A DNA stretch of 64,000 nucleotides from assembly GCA_017938205.1 (NCBI GenBank), contig JAGBCA010000030.1, forward strand, positions 1 to 64,000, read 5' to 3'. Shown in pieces: positions 51,136 through 58,943 of this stretch. This stretch comes from Clostridia bacterium (GTDB lineage Bacteria > Bacillota > Clostridia > Oscillospirales > CAG-272). The notes beneath the pieces were generated by a model. It was not told the DNA's origin, searched no databases, and saw only the letters and a program-made list of their open reading frames with translations. The stretch's first letter is position 1; each line of letters begins with the position of its first letter. Made by a program: the position numbers and the translations under genes.

Positions 51136-51831
51136 ATGGATTTCTTTAATAAAGTTCTCGCGGCAGAATATGACTTTGATGCCATTGGTCAGTTCTTCAA
51201 AAATCTCTTTAATGGCAGTTTCACCGGCAAGGTGGAGGAACTTTGGGATAAGCTGTGGGGTATGGTTTCTGTGATCCATCCCTTCGTTGGTTACCTTTTC
51301 CTGGCTCTTGCACTCGTTCAGCTGCTCTTCGGTAAGCGCTTGCTCGGCTTCCAGAAGTTTGTCGGCGCATTCGCGGTAGGCTATGCTGCATCCGTTGTAT
51401 ATCTGGTTCCCGTTCTTGCGGACCTGATTCCCGCTCTTGCTGATTTCGGTTGGATCGTTGGTATCGTTGTTGGTATCATTGCAATCCTCCTTCGCAAGAT
51501 CCTTTACATGGCAGTTTACATTATCGCATTTGCTTACATCCCCTATTATCTCGTTTATTCCGGCTCTCTTGTTGAAGCCATCGGAGGCAATATGATCATC
51601 GCAGCCGCTGCTGCCGCTGTTCTCGTTGTTCTTGCTATCGTGCTTCGCAAGTGGGTTGAAATGCTGGGTCTCTCCGCTCTTGGTGCATACTGCATCACCA
51701 AGACTCTGGACGTTAAGTTCGGCGTGATCGATATGATCCCGATGGATGGCATGCTTGTTGGCTTGATCATCGTTGGCGTTCTCACTCTCATCGGCTTTAT
51801 CATTCAGGTTAAGACTCGCAAGAGATATTAA
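51136..51831 (+). CDS. polytopic membrane protein, TMEM198/DUF4203-like
   Basis: 231-aa protein. An amphipathic N-terminal 45 residues are followed by six to seven membrane segments between about residues 48 and 225, several separated by single RK motifs (GKRLLGFQ, LRKILYM, LRKWVEM), a pattern seen in DUF4203/TMEM198-type proteins. The family assignment is tentative and function is unknown. GAGGAGAAAG precedes the ATG. Codon use (GTT, CTT, GCT) is less GC-rich at third positions than in neighbours, suggesting high expression or a different origin. Confidence 0.65.
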   Translation: MDFFNKVLAAEYDFDAIGQFFKNLFNGSFTGKVEELWDKLWGMVSVIHPFVGYLFLALALVQLLFGKRLLGFQKFVGAFAVGYAASVVYLVPVLADLIPALADFGWIVGIVVGIIAILLRKILYMAVYIIAFAYIPYYLVYSGSLVEAIGGNMIIAAAAAAVLVVLAIVLRKWVEMLGLSALGAYCITKTLDVKFGVIDMIPMDGMLVGLIIVGVLTLIGFIIQVKTRKRY

Positions 51832-51845
51832 TCCTTAGTCAATAG

Positions 51846-51874
51846 AAAGAGGCGCAAGTATTGTGCCTCTTTTC
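51846..51874 (+). terminator. terminator
   Basis: AAAGAGGCGCAA pairs with TTGTGCCTCTTT (one mismatch) around GTA, followed by TCTTTT. Confidence 0.82.
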
Positions 51875-51938
51875 TTTTGCAAGTGCTTCACTAAATTTTA
51901 AAAATTATAATTATATAATAGAAACAAAGGAGAAAAAC

Positions 51939-52778
51939 ATGGAAGAACTTCGTAAGCTTGAACTGAAGCGGACGGCAAATTCCGTTCGCCATGGTATCAT
52001 TGATGGCGTGTATCACGCTACCTGTGGCCATCCCGGTGGATCGCTTTCCATTGCGGATATTTTGACGTATCTGTATTTTGAACATATGAACGTGGATCCC
52101 AAGGATCCGAAAAAGGCGGATCGCGACCGCTTCGTTCTTTCTAAGGGACATACGGCACCTGCACTTTATTCCGTGCTTGCACATCGCGGATTTTTCCCCG
52201 TTGAGGAGCTGAAAACTCTGCGTCACACCGAGTCCCGCTTGCAGGGCCATCCGGATATGAAGGGCACGCCCGGCGTGGATATGACCACGGGTTCTCTCGG
52301 TCTTGGTATTTCCGCCGCTTGCGGCATGGCACTTTCCGCAAAGATCTCTTCCGATCCTTATCGCGTATATGCGATCGTCGGAGACGGCGAAAGCGAGGAG
52401 GGCCAGGTATGGGAGGCATCCATGTTCGCGGCACACTATAAGCTGGATAATCTTTGCGTGGTGCTGGACTGGAACGGCCTGCAGATCGACGGTCCGATCA
52501 CCGAGGTTATGAACCCCACGCCCTACGCCGAGAAATTCACTGCCTTCGGTTGGCACGTGATCTCCATCGATGCGCATGATTTTGATGCCATTGAGGCCGC
52601 TTTTGCAGAGGCAAAGGCAACCAAGGGTAAGCCCACGATGATCATTGCAAAATCCATCAAGGGTAAGGGCGTTTCCTATATGGAAAACAAGTGCGAGTGG
52701 CACGGCCAGGCTCCCAAGGAAGAGCAGTATCTTGTGGCTGTGGCAGATCTTAATAAGATCGATGAAGAGTTGAAATAA
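51939..52778 (+). CDS. transketolase, N-terminal (thiamine-binding) subunit
   Basis: 279-aa subunit of a split transketolase. It has CGHPGGSLS, the GDG-start motif VGDGESEEGQVWEA with DWN for thiamine diphosphate and Mg2+, and KSIKGKGVSYME. AAAGGAG lies 6 nt before the ATG at 51939; the longer frame start lies inside the upstream terminator. The C-terminal subunit follows after 15 nt. It works in the non-oxidative pentose phosphate pathway in the cytosol. Confidence 0.92.
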   Translation: MEELRKLELKRTANSVRHGIIDGVYHATCGHPGGSLSIADILTYLYFEHMNVDPKDPKKADRDRFVLSKGHTAPALYSVLAHRGFFPVEELKTLRHTESRLQGHPDMKGTPGVDMTTGSLGLGISAACGMALSAKISSDPYRVYAIVGDGESEEGQVWEASMFAAHYKLDNLCVVLDWNGLQIDGPITEVMNPTPYAEKFTAFGWHVISIDAHDFDAIEAAFAEAKATKGKPTMIIAKSIKGKGVSYMENKCEWHGQAPKEEQYLVAVADLNKIDEELK

Positions 52779-52793
52779 GAGAGGGGAAGAGAC

Positions 52794-53735
52794 ATGGCAG
52801 ATAAGAAAGCAACTAGAGAAGCCTACGGTGCCGCTTTGGCTACCCTCGGCGAGAAATATGATTTTGTAGTTTTGGATGCCGACCTGGCCGCCGCCACCAA
52901 AACGGGCGTATTCAAGAAGAAGTTTCCTGAAAGATTTTTTGATTGCGGTATTGCAGAGGGCAATATGATCAGTGTTGCCGCAGGTATCGCTACCACGGGT
53001 AAGATCCCCTTCGTTTCCAGCTTTGCCATCTTCGCATCCGGCCGTGCTTGGGAGCAGGTGCGCAACAGCATCGGATATCCCCACCTGAACGTGAAGATCG
53101 GTGCAACGCACGCAGGTATCACCGTTGGTGAGGACGGTGCAACGCACCAGGGAAATGAGGATATGGCTCTTATGAGAACTATCCCCGGCATGACCGTGAT
53201 CTGCCCCGCAGATGCAACGGAGGCTTATGCCGCTACCGAGGCAGCTCTGCTTCATAACGGCCCCGTATACCTTCGCTTCGGCCGCTTTGCCGTTCCGGAT
53301 CTTTCCTCCGAGCTTGCAAACTATAAGTTTGAGATCGGCAAGGGTGTTGTCTATAAGGAAGGCAAGGACGTAACGCTCGTAGCCACCGGCTTTATGGTGC
53401 ACCAGGCAATGGAAGCCGCCGCGCTTCTTGCAGAGGAGGGCATCGATGCCGAGGTTATCAATATCCACACGATCAAGCCCCTGGATGCAGATCTCATTGC
53501 GGCATCCGCAAAAAAGACCGGTGCGGTTGTAACCGCAGAGGAGCATAGCGTGATCGGCGGCCTTGGCGGTGCCGTTTGTGAGGCTCTTTCCGAGCTTTGT
53601 CCTTGCCCTGTGCTTCGCGTAGGCGTTCAGGATTCGTACGGCCGCAGCGGCCGCGTTCCCGAGCTTCTTGAGATCTACGGTCTCACGGCGAAGAACATTG
53701 CAGAGCAAGCCAAAAAGGCGATCGCAAAGAAGTGA
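52794..53735 (+). CDS. transketolase, C-terminal (pyrimidine-binding) subunit
   Basis: 313-aa subunit with the pyrimidine-binding glutamate in DCGIAEGNM, the GEDGATHQGNEDMALMR block and the C-terminal HSVIGGLGGAV region. It pairs with the N-terminal half just upstream to give one active transketolase; split genes are common in Clostridia and Archaea. GAGGGGAAGAGAC precedes the ATG. Confidence 0.92.
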   Translation: MADKKATREAYGAALATLGEKYDFVVLDADLAAATKTGVFKKKFPERFFDCGIAEGNMISVAAGIATTGKIPFVSSFAIFASGRAWEQVRNSIGYPHLNVKIGATHAGITVGEDGATHQGNEDMALMRTIPGMTVICPADATEAYAATEAALLHNGPVYLRFGRFAVPDLSSELANYKFEIGKGVVYKEGKDVTLVATGFMVHQAMEAAALLAEEGIDAEVINIHTIKPLDADLIAASAKKTGAVVTAEEHSVIGGLGGAVCEALSELCPCPVLRVGVQDSYGRSGRVPELLEIYGLTAKNIAEQAKKAIAKK

Positions 53736-53774
53736 TTTTTCGCACGGCTTTCCGTGCTGAAGCGTTTTTGAAAA

Positions 53775-53810
53775 GAACGAGGAGATAACAGTTCTCCTCG
53801 TTCTTTTTTT
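53775..53810 (+). terminator. terminator of the transketolase operon
   Basis: GAACGAGGAGA pairs with TCTCCTCGTTC around a 7-nt loop, then TTTTTTT. Confidence 0.9.
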
Positions 53811-53852
53811 ATCGAATATTTTGCTCTTTTAGCTCTTGGATGCTCGCGAGAT

Positions 53853-54116
53853 TTACCACCTTTTTGTTTTTTCTTTTAAATACGATTCTCTGTTCACGCA
53901 ATAAATTCGGCTGATATTGAGCTTCGGATTTTTCTCTTTAATTTTCGTAACGATTTTATAACAAAGATGATCGAAATTTCCATATCCTCCAAAATAAAAA
54001 GTACGACATCCAAAATCTACCGCCTTCAGAATTTCGGTAGTGGCTGCCGTATACAATTGATCCGTTTCTTGAATGTCGCGATGCCCAAAAAAAGAACAAA
54101 TTCTGTTTGTTTCCAT
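53853..54116 (-). CDS. short SLOG/DUF1273-like protein, probably truncated
   Basis: 87 aa. It starts METNRICSFFGHRDI and has CRTFYFGGYGNFDHLCYKIV and SRIYCVNRESYLKEK, the N-terminal two thirds of a DUF1273 domain, then stops; relatives have a further 60-80 residues with the second ligand-binding block. Either a remnant or a minimal form. The AT-rich codon use differs from most neighbours. AAGAGGTGG upstream is 16 nt from the ATG, inside a small GGTG/CACC hairpin. Its transcript begins at 54303 with a long folded leader. Confidence 0.6.
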   Translation of the reverse strand: METNRICSFFGHRDIQETDQLYTAATTEILKAVDFGCRTFYFGGYGNFDHLCYKIVTKIKEKNPKLNISRIYCVNRESYLKEKTKRW

Positions 54117-54171
54117 AATAAAAATAAGGTGCCACCTCTTGCGAGATGACACCGTAGAACACCTCTCGCAT

Positions 54172-54307
54172 AGTTGTCACACTAACAGATCATCCTTGTT
54201 AAAGGGGGACCGGCGATACGGTATCTACCAAAAGATATAGTATCCCCCTGAAAAAAGGCATAATACGCCCTATGGATGATCTTTTATATTCTGTTAATGT
54301 GACAACT
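54172..54307 (-). ncRNA. highly structured 5' leader RNA of unknown class
   Basis: Minus-strand 136-nt leader. The outer helix pairs 54307-54290 with 54189-54172 (18 bp, one wobble), then GATCATCC/GGATGATC (54281-54274 with 54195-54188). Inside are two hairpins: GGCGTATTATGCC, and AGGGGG/CCCCCT with an inner ATAC/GTAT and TATCT/AGATA stem. A promoter (54338-54310) would start transcription at about 54303, the base of the outer helix. It does not match any riboswitch class I can recall; a miniature inverted-repeat element is the alternative. Confidence 0.55.
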
Positions 54308-54309
54308 CT

Positions 54310-54338
54310 ATTGTAACATATTTTTTTTGATTTTTCAA
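54310..54338 (-). promoter_or_regulatory. promoter of the structured leader and short SLOG gene
   Basis: Minus strand: -35 TTGAAA (54338-54333), 17-nt spacer, -10 TACAAT (54315-54310). Confidence 0.7.
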
Positions 54339-54358
54339 TAGAAAATGAAAAAAATTAA

Positions 54359-54398
54359 AAGCCTCACGCAGCAGCATTTAAACTGCCGTCAGAGGCTT
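54359..54398. terminator. bidirectional multi-helix terminator
   Basis: AAGCCTC-ACG-GCAG pairs with CTGC-CGT-GAGGCTT around CATTTAAA, with TTTTT beyond on the plus side and an A/T tract on the other. On the minus strand it ends the small ORF at 54403. Confidence 0.82.
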
Positions 54399-54402
54399 GT
54401 TT

Positions 54403-54564
54403 TTACCGATCCTGCAAGAATGATGCGGTAAGATTCCGGATCAGATAGAAGGCTTCTCTGTACTGCGCGTACAGCGTACCGTGCGATCGCTTCGGGTGGA
54501 GATCTGCCGACGCGGGAAGATACTTCATGATCGTGAACCTTCCCCGATCGTAGGTCATTTCCAT
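54403..54564 (-). CDS. possible 53-aa small protein, or untranslated RNA
   Basis: ATG (54564) to TAA (54403) reads MEMTYDRGRFTIMKYLPASA... and ends at a terminator. A TTGACT box at 54642-54637 may be its -35, but the -10 (TAATTT) and ribosome site (GGTGG) are poor. An overlapping 64-aa frame exists; neither is recognised. The upstream CACC...GGTG pairing could mean an RNA instead. Confidence 0.3.
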   Translation of the reverse strand: MEMTYDRGRFTIMKYLPASADLHPKRSHGTLYAQYREAFYLIRNLTASFLQDR

Positions 54565-54681
54565 GCGCAGAGCACACCACCAATCAGTTGCTCGGTGGAG
54601 TGAATAGTAATATTAAATTATTGGCTACCAAGCGAAAGTCAAGTTATATGATTGCCTTTTTTTATCACCCGGAAAATAAAA

Positions 54682-54705
54682 CGAGGCTACCGAAAGGTAG
54701 CCTCG
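54682..54705. terminator. GAAA-tetraloop terminator of the large Cys-rich gene
   Basis: CGAGGCTACC-GAAA-GGTAGCCTCG; minus-strand transcription then meets TTTTATTTT. Confidence 0.88.
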
Positions 54706-54719
54706 CAAATTTTTTGAAA

Positions 54720-56783
54720 TCAAAGGGGAGCCCAGGGGAACCAGTTCTCGCCGGGGAGCGTTTCCTGCTCACAATCGTCACACTTGCTGTCGGAGTTGCT
54801 GTCGGTGTGTGCAGTGCCTCTGCTTTGACCGCAGACATCGCATTTCGTGCAGTCAGTTTCGTCCGGCGTGTGATCAACACCGCTTGCCTTGCCACATTCT
54901 GCACAAACCGTGCAGTTAGTTTTGTCCGGATTATGCGTTGCGCCCTCGATGGCTGCGCCACACTTGTCGCACTTGGTGCAATCCTTGGTCTTGTCTGCTT
55001 TGTGTTCAGCATCTTTGATCTTCTCGTTGCAGTACTGGCAAACCGTGCAGTCGCCGTTCGTGATGTCGGGCCAGTGCTCTGCCGCATCCTCTCTGGTCGA
55101 ACCGCAAACCGAGCATTTTACATCACAAATGTAAATGTAGGAGTGCGTAGAGTTGGGGATGGACTGTCCGCAGTATTCGCAAACCAGACAGTTGGTCTCC
55201 AGCGCCTTGTGTCCGTTGCAGGGACGAACGTGGCCGCATCCGTTTTCACAGGTGACGTCGTGCTCGTCTGCATAGCGGTGGGGAGGTGTGCGCTCAAATC
55301 CGCACTCGCGATCACAAACCGCATCACATTCGTTGGTATACGTGTGATCAAGAGGAGCATCGCCTACGCGGGTCTCAGGATTGTGTGCGCCGCAGACACC
55401 GCAGATCTGTTCTTCGATCTCTGCCTCGGTGCAGGTAGCGGGCTTCAGCGTGGTCCATTCATCAAAATCATGCGTGATCTGTCTGGTGTGTCCGCAGCGG
55501 TTACATTCGGAATCGCATGCGTTGTCAAAATCGTGACCCAGCGCCTTGTCGCCCTCGCGGGTCTCCGTGCCGCCGCAGGTGCCGCAGGTGCGGGATTCGA
55601 TCTCGGGATTCAAGCAATCAGCAGGAGTAGCGGTTGCCCAATCACTGAAATCGTGATCCTCTTCGCCGATCACACGGACGAAGTCGCAACCCTCACGGTT
55701 ACAATTTGCATCGCAGTCGTCATCGTAAATATGACCCATAGCGGCTTTGCCGACCATTACCTCTTCTGCACCGCAGATGTCGCAGAATCTGTGCAACAGC
55801 TCTGCACCGGTGCAGCTTGCCGCGATCTTGGTTGTAAATTCGGTCGTATATTTGTGCTCGATCGATCTCGTGTAATCGCACTTTGCGCGGTTGCAGGCAA
55901 TGTCGCAATCGTTATCGTAGACGTGGCCGAGTGCTTCGCCTGCATCTCTCGTCTGCTCTGCACCGCAAAGTGCGCAGGATCTTGCTTCAACGGCGGGAGT
56001 ATCACAGTCAGCAGCGGTCTTGACGGACCATTCGCCGAAGCTATGAACGTTTTCGCGCTTTGTGCCACAGTTGTCGCAGATCTCATCACAGGCATCGTCG
56101 TACACGTGATCAGATACAACTCTTACGGCACCGCAGACGTTACAGTCAGCGTCACAGGAGTGATCGTAGGTGTGAGGCTCCGAAATTCTGGGCTCACCGC
56201 AAACGTTACAATCCGCATCGCAAGCGGTTGCGTATACGTGGTTTGAGGCCATTCTGAGTGCACCGCAGATATCGCAGGTGGTATCGCAAGCGTTGGAATA
56301 CTTATGAGCATCGGGGATTCTGAGCGCGCCACAAATCTTGCAGGCCTTTGCGCAAGCGTTTACGTAAACGTGGTTGGTGGTTCTGATGGCGCCGCAGAAG
56401 TTGCAGTCGGTATCGCAATCGTTGCTGTAAATATGATCGGCAGCCACGCGCGTTTCGCCGCAGGCGTTACAATCCGCATCGCAGAGGCCGGTATAGGTGT
56501 GTGCAGCAGCACTCGTGCGCTTCTCACCGCAAGCATCACAGACAAGGTCACAATCGCTCGTGTAGGTGTGTTCGATCGGCTCACGCTTTTCGCCGCAAGC
56601 GTCGCATTCCGTATCGGAGCAGCTTTGGAAGGTGTGCTCGGCTTCGGGCTCACGCGTTACGCGATTGCATTCGTTGCAGGAAGGGTCGCAGGGCGCGGAG
56701 TAATCGTGATTCTCTCCGAAGCAGCTTGCAAGCGCAAGGAGCATCAACACCAGCGTCAATGTGCAAAATAAAAATCTTTTCAT
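54720..56783 (-). CDS. secreted Cys-rich repeat lipoprotein, 687 aa
   Basis: Exported lipoprotein (lipobox LASC, C21). Nearly the whole mature chain is tandem repeats of about 20 residues, H-x-Y/F-x4-CDxxCNxCGxxR; roughly 15 such units occur. From about residue 235 they alternate with a longer unit (W...C...E.R.C..CG..E.R...LGH) common in gut Clostridia surface proteins, and the C-terminus has HxPDxTxCTKCDxCG repeats. Paired cysteines suggest zinc or disulfide-stabilised modules; CXXCH haem sites are not the pattern. The ATG has no close ribosome site: AAAGGA is 21 nt away, across a GGATG/CATCC hairpin. A related gene lies upstream. Confidence 0.8.
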   Translation of the reverse strand: MKRFLFCTLTLVLMLLALASCFGENHDYSAPCDPSCNECNRVTREPEAEHTFQSCSDTECDACGEKREPIEHTYTSDCDLVCDACGEKRTSAAAHTYTGLCDADCNACGETRVAADHIYSNDCDTDCNFCGAIRTTNHVYVNACAKACKICGALRIPDAHKYSNACDTTCDICGALRMASNHVYATACDADCNVCGEPRISEPHTYDHSCDADCNVCGAVRVVSDHVYDDACDEICDNCGTKRENVHSFGEWSVKTAADCDTPAVEARSCALCGAEQTRDAGEALGHVYDNDCDIACNRAKCDYTRSIEHKYTTEFTTKIAASCTGAELLHRFCDICGAEEVMVGKAAMGHIYDDDCDANCNREGCDFVRVIGEEDHDFSDWATATPADCLNPEIESRTCGTCGGTETREGDKALGHDFDNACDSECNRCGHTRQITHDFDEWTTLKPATCTEAEIEEQICGVCGAHNPETRVGDAPLDHTYTNECDAVCDRECGFERTPPHRYADEHDVTCENGCGHVRPCNGHKALETNCLVCEYCGQSIPNSTHSYIYICDVKCSVCGSTREDAAEHWPDITNGDCTVCQYCNEKIKDAEHKADKTKDCTKCDKCGAAIEGATHNPDKTNCTVCAECGKASGVDHTPDETDCTKCDVCGQSRGTAHTDSNSDSKCDDCEQETLPGENWFPWAPL

Positions 56784-56915
56784 AGTGTTTTGGATGTAAA
56801 TCCATCCTTTCTGTTATTTTGTGCGGCACGTAACCGCTTGGAAAACAAAAACAAACGGTAAAAAAACAAAATTACAATACAAGAAAATATAGATAGGAAG
56901 GAACCGTTTGAAAAA

Positions 56916-56948
56916 TATGTCGTGACCACGAAATGTGGTCACGACATA
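56916..56948 (-). terminator. terminator of the second Cys-rich gene
   Basis: TATGTCGTGACCAC pairs perfectly with GTGGTCACGACATA around GAAAT; on the minus strand TTTTT follows. Confidence 0.88.
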
Positions 56949-56962
56949 AGCGCGCAAGCGAA

Positions 56963-58474
56963 TTACTCGTCGTCCTTCTTCGCGGGAATGTTATGTTCGG
57001 GAAGAACGCCCTCACCGGTCGTGGGAAGTGCGCCGCCACAAGTGTCGCAGATCTTGTCATTGTCAAGGTCTACGTGAGGATCTGCCGCATCGGTACGAAC
57101 AAATTCGCCGCACAGAGCGCAGGTGTTGGAGCAAGCGTAATCAAAGGTATGACGAATGTTGTCAAGTGCCGCACCGCAGTACTTGCACTCAGCGGAGCAG
57201 GGATAAAGACCAACGTGACCGCCATCGGGGTTAACTGCGTTACAGATGCTGCAGTTCATATCGCACGTCTTGGTATAGGTGTGTTCAAGACCGGATTTCT
57301 CGCCGCAAACCGCGCAGACATCGCAGCCCTTTTCTGCGGAAGCCGTATGTAACGCGGAGGTGGAACGAACCTCACCGCACGCATTGCACTTGGCATCGCA
57401 TTCACCGTCATAGCTGTGCGCTACGGGCTCGCCTTCAATAACAAGCGCCTCGCCGCAGTACTGACAAACGGTGCCGCAAACTGCCTTAGGTGCGTGATCT
57501 ACCGCATCCCCCTCGCCGACAACTCTGTCACCGGTGGTGCATCCCTCGGCGTTGCAGGTCAGGTCGCATGCTGCGGAATAGCTGTGAATGCTGACAGCCT
57601 TGCCACATCCCTCAACCGCACAGATACGGTCGCAGTCGGCAGAAGCATCGTTGTAGCAAACGTGGTCGCAAATAGCACCGCAGTCGTCACAAATTGCATT
57701 TCCGTCATCATCGATATGCGCAGCGGACTTGGTAGCGCCGCAGAGCAAACATACCTGCGCGTTGCAAAGGCCGTCCCAATCGTGCTGCTCCTCTCTCTCA
57801 TATCCGCAACCGTAATCGCAGATCTGATCGCAAGCGGTAGAGTAGAGGTGCTCATTGTCGGTTCTCACGTATCCGCAGGTGCGGCAGGTGGAGCTGCAAC
57901 CAAACTCATAGTCGTGCTGCTCAGCGGGAACCACTCTCTTGCCGCCGCAATGGGTGCAGCTTACAGAGCACTCAAACTCATACGCGTGCTCGGCAGAGCG
58001 GGTCGCATCGCAGTATGTACAAACGGTGGAGCAAGGGTAGAGCCATGCGTGGACGAGCTCGCTCTCGGCTCTCTTCTCGCCGCAAATGTTACAGTCAATG
58101 TCACAGCCGTTGGTGTAAGTGTGGGTAACGCCGGTTCTGGGCTCTCCGCAAACGCTGCAGGCGGAGGAGCAATCGGCAGCATAGGTGTGCTTCAGCGTGG
58201 TGCGTGCCGCCTCACAAACGTCGCAGATGGGATCGCAATCGTTCGAGTAGGTGTGCTCCAGAGGCTCAAGCTCGGTAGCGCAAGTGGTACAAATGGTGCT
58301 GTCGCAGGATTCGCGCGTGTGCTCCACAGTGGTCTCTCTCTCAACCGGCACGGGGCAGCAGTCGCAGAAAGGATCGCAATCGGCAGAATAATCGTGATAC
58401 ACGGTGCCAAAGCATCCCGTGAGCGCGAAGAGCGCCAGCGTCACACTCAAAAGTAAGAAGAAAATTCTTTTCAT
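56963..58474 (-). CDS. secreted Cys-rich repeat lipoprotein, 503 aa
   Basis: Paralogue of the 54720 protein: lipobox LTGC (C21), then about 15-18 CDxxCxxCG-type repeats with the same HTY/R spacing, ending in an acidic and Lys-rich tail (HNIPAKKDDE). Its repeats are more divergent (CTTCATELE, CEAARTT, CGYGYERE-like units), as if older or under less constraint. The ATG at 58474 follows GGAGGG; an in-frame TTG lies before it. It has its own promoter and terminator, so the pair is expressed independently. Function unknown; a surface-exposed metal-binding or adhesive role is inferred. Confidence 0.8.
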   Translation of the reverse strand: MKRIFFLLLSVTLALFALTGCFGTVYHDYSADCDPFCDCCPVPVERETTVEHTRESCDSTICTTCATELEPLEHTYSNDCDPICDVCEAARTTLKHTYAADCSSACSVCGEPRTGVTHTYTNGCDIDCNICGEKRAESELVHAWLYPCSTVCTYCDATRSAEHAYEFECSVSCTHCGGKRVVPAEQHDYEFGCSSTCRTCGYVRTDNEHLYSTACDQICDYGCGYEREEQHDWDGLCNAQVCLLCGATKSAAHIDDDGNAICDDCGAICDHVCYNDASADCDRICAVEGCGKAVSIHSYSAACDLTCNAEGCTTGDRVVGEGDAVDHAPKAVCGTVCQYCGEALVIEGEPVAHSYDGECDAKCNACGEVRSTSALHTASAEKGCDVCAVCGEKSGLEHTYTKTCDMNCSICNAVNPDGGHVGLYPCSAECKYCGAALDNIRHTFDYACSNTCALCGEFVRTDAADPHVDLDNDKICDTCGGALPTTGEGVLPEHNIPAKKDDE

Positions 58475-58503
58475 TTTTCCCTCCAAAAATTGTTTTCTGA
58501 TTC

Positions 58504-58532
58504 ATTTTATCATAATATAGGAAGCATTTCAA
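58504..58532 (-). promoter_or_regulatory. promoter of the second Cys-rich gene
   Basis: Minus strand: -35 TTGAAA (58532-58527), 17-nt spacer, -10 TAAAAT (58509-58504). Confidence 0.78.
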
Positions 58533-58633
58533 GGGCTTTCAAAAGTTTTTTTGAAAAAAAACAACATTTTTGATAATACTACACAAATATTCCCACTTAA
58601 TTTTGTTTATTTTGGCTTTGTTAAAAAATATGG

Positions 58634-58662
58634 TTGCAAAATGGAAGGAAAGGTGTTATAAT
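58634..58662 (+). promoter_or_regulatory. promoter of the possible small RNA at 58669
   Basis: -35 TTGCAA (58634-58639), 17-nt spacer, -10 TATAAT (58657-58662). Confidence 0.65.
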
Positions 58663-58668
58663 AAGACG

Positions 58669-58828
58669 AGCAATGTATCATAAGATGGTATCTGCGGTCT
58701 GCCTATGCACGGCCTCTTTCGCGATGTCGTTGAATCGTGCTTGTCGGCCATTATGTCGGCATTTTAAAAACCGCTCTCGAACGCTGTCATGCAGATGCCG
58801 ATTTGCACGATCGCCGCATTGTTTTTTT
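58669..58828 (+). ncRNA. candidate structured RNA, possibly 6S-like
   Basis: The 469-nt gap 58475-58943 holds two promoters and this segment. Transcription from 58669 would run to a T-run at 58822-58828, about 160 nt. The ends can pair (CAATG 58671-58675 with CATTG 58817-58821), and GGTATCTGC (58687-58695) pairs with GCAGATGCC (58791-58799), giving a long rod with open middle, the general shape of 6S RNA. No conserved ORF is seen. If there is no termination it is instead a 275-nt leader of the gene at 58944. Confidence 0.35.
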
Positions 58829-58943
58829 GTTGATTTTTTTTGCGATCCGCTTCATCAAATGTATCTGCGTGAATTGAATGCTTGATATAAAACGAATGAA
58901 ATGACTATTTTTGTTTACATAATCTCGTATAAGGAGATAAAAA

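Noticed and set aside
51891..53708. Minus-strand ORF of 605 codons opposite the transketolase genes
   Set aside because: Transketolase motifs lie on the plus strand; the minus frame has no start signals.
54100..54160. T-box riboswitch, because the minus strand has GGTGGCACC matching the UGGNACC core
   Set aside because: The rest of a T-box (specifier loop, AG bulge, antiterminator partner strand after the core) is not visible, and the downstream gene is not an aminoacyl-tRNA synthetase or amino-acid gene. cmscan would settle it.
53956..54171. 72-codon minus-strand ORF starting MREVFYGVISQEV, overlapping the short SLOG gene
   Set aside because: The SLOG frame carries clear family motifs, and this frame shows no recognisable similarity.
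54588..56246. Long plus-strand ORF of 552 codons opposite the large Cys-rich gene
   Set aside because: It is the antisense shadow of a repetitive Cys/Asp/His-rich gene; low-complexity codons leave the opposite strand open. The minus strand has the signal peptide, lipobox and terminator.
57416..58456. Plus-strand ORF of 346 codons opposite the second Cys-rich gene
   Set aside because: Same shadow effect; no ribosome site or family motif.
54720..58474. CRISPR array or multihaem cytochromes suggested by the regular repeats
   Set aside because: Repeats are protein-coding with variable DNA and no unique spacers; CXXCH haem sites are not the repeating motif.
58634..58885. 83-codon ORF in the gap before the GH2-like gene
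   Set aside because: No ribosome site, unusual Cys/Arg composition, and overlap with the promoter; a structured RNA explains the segment better.
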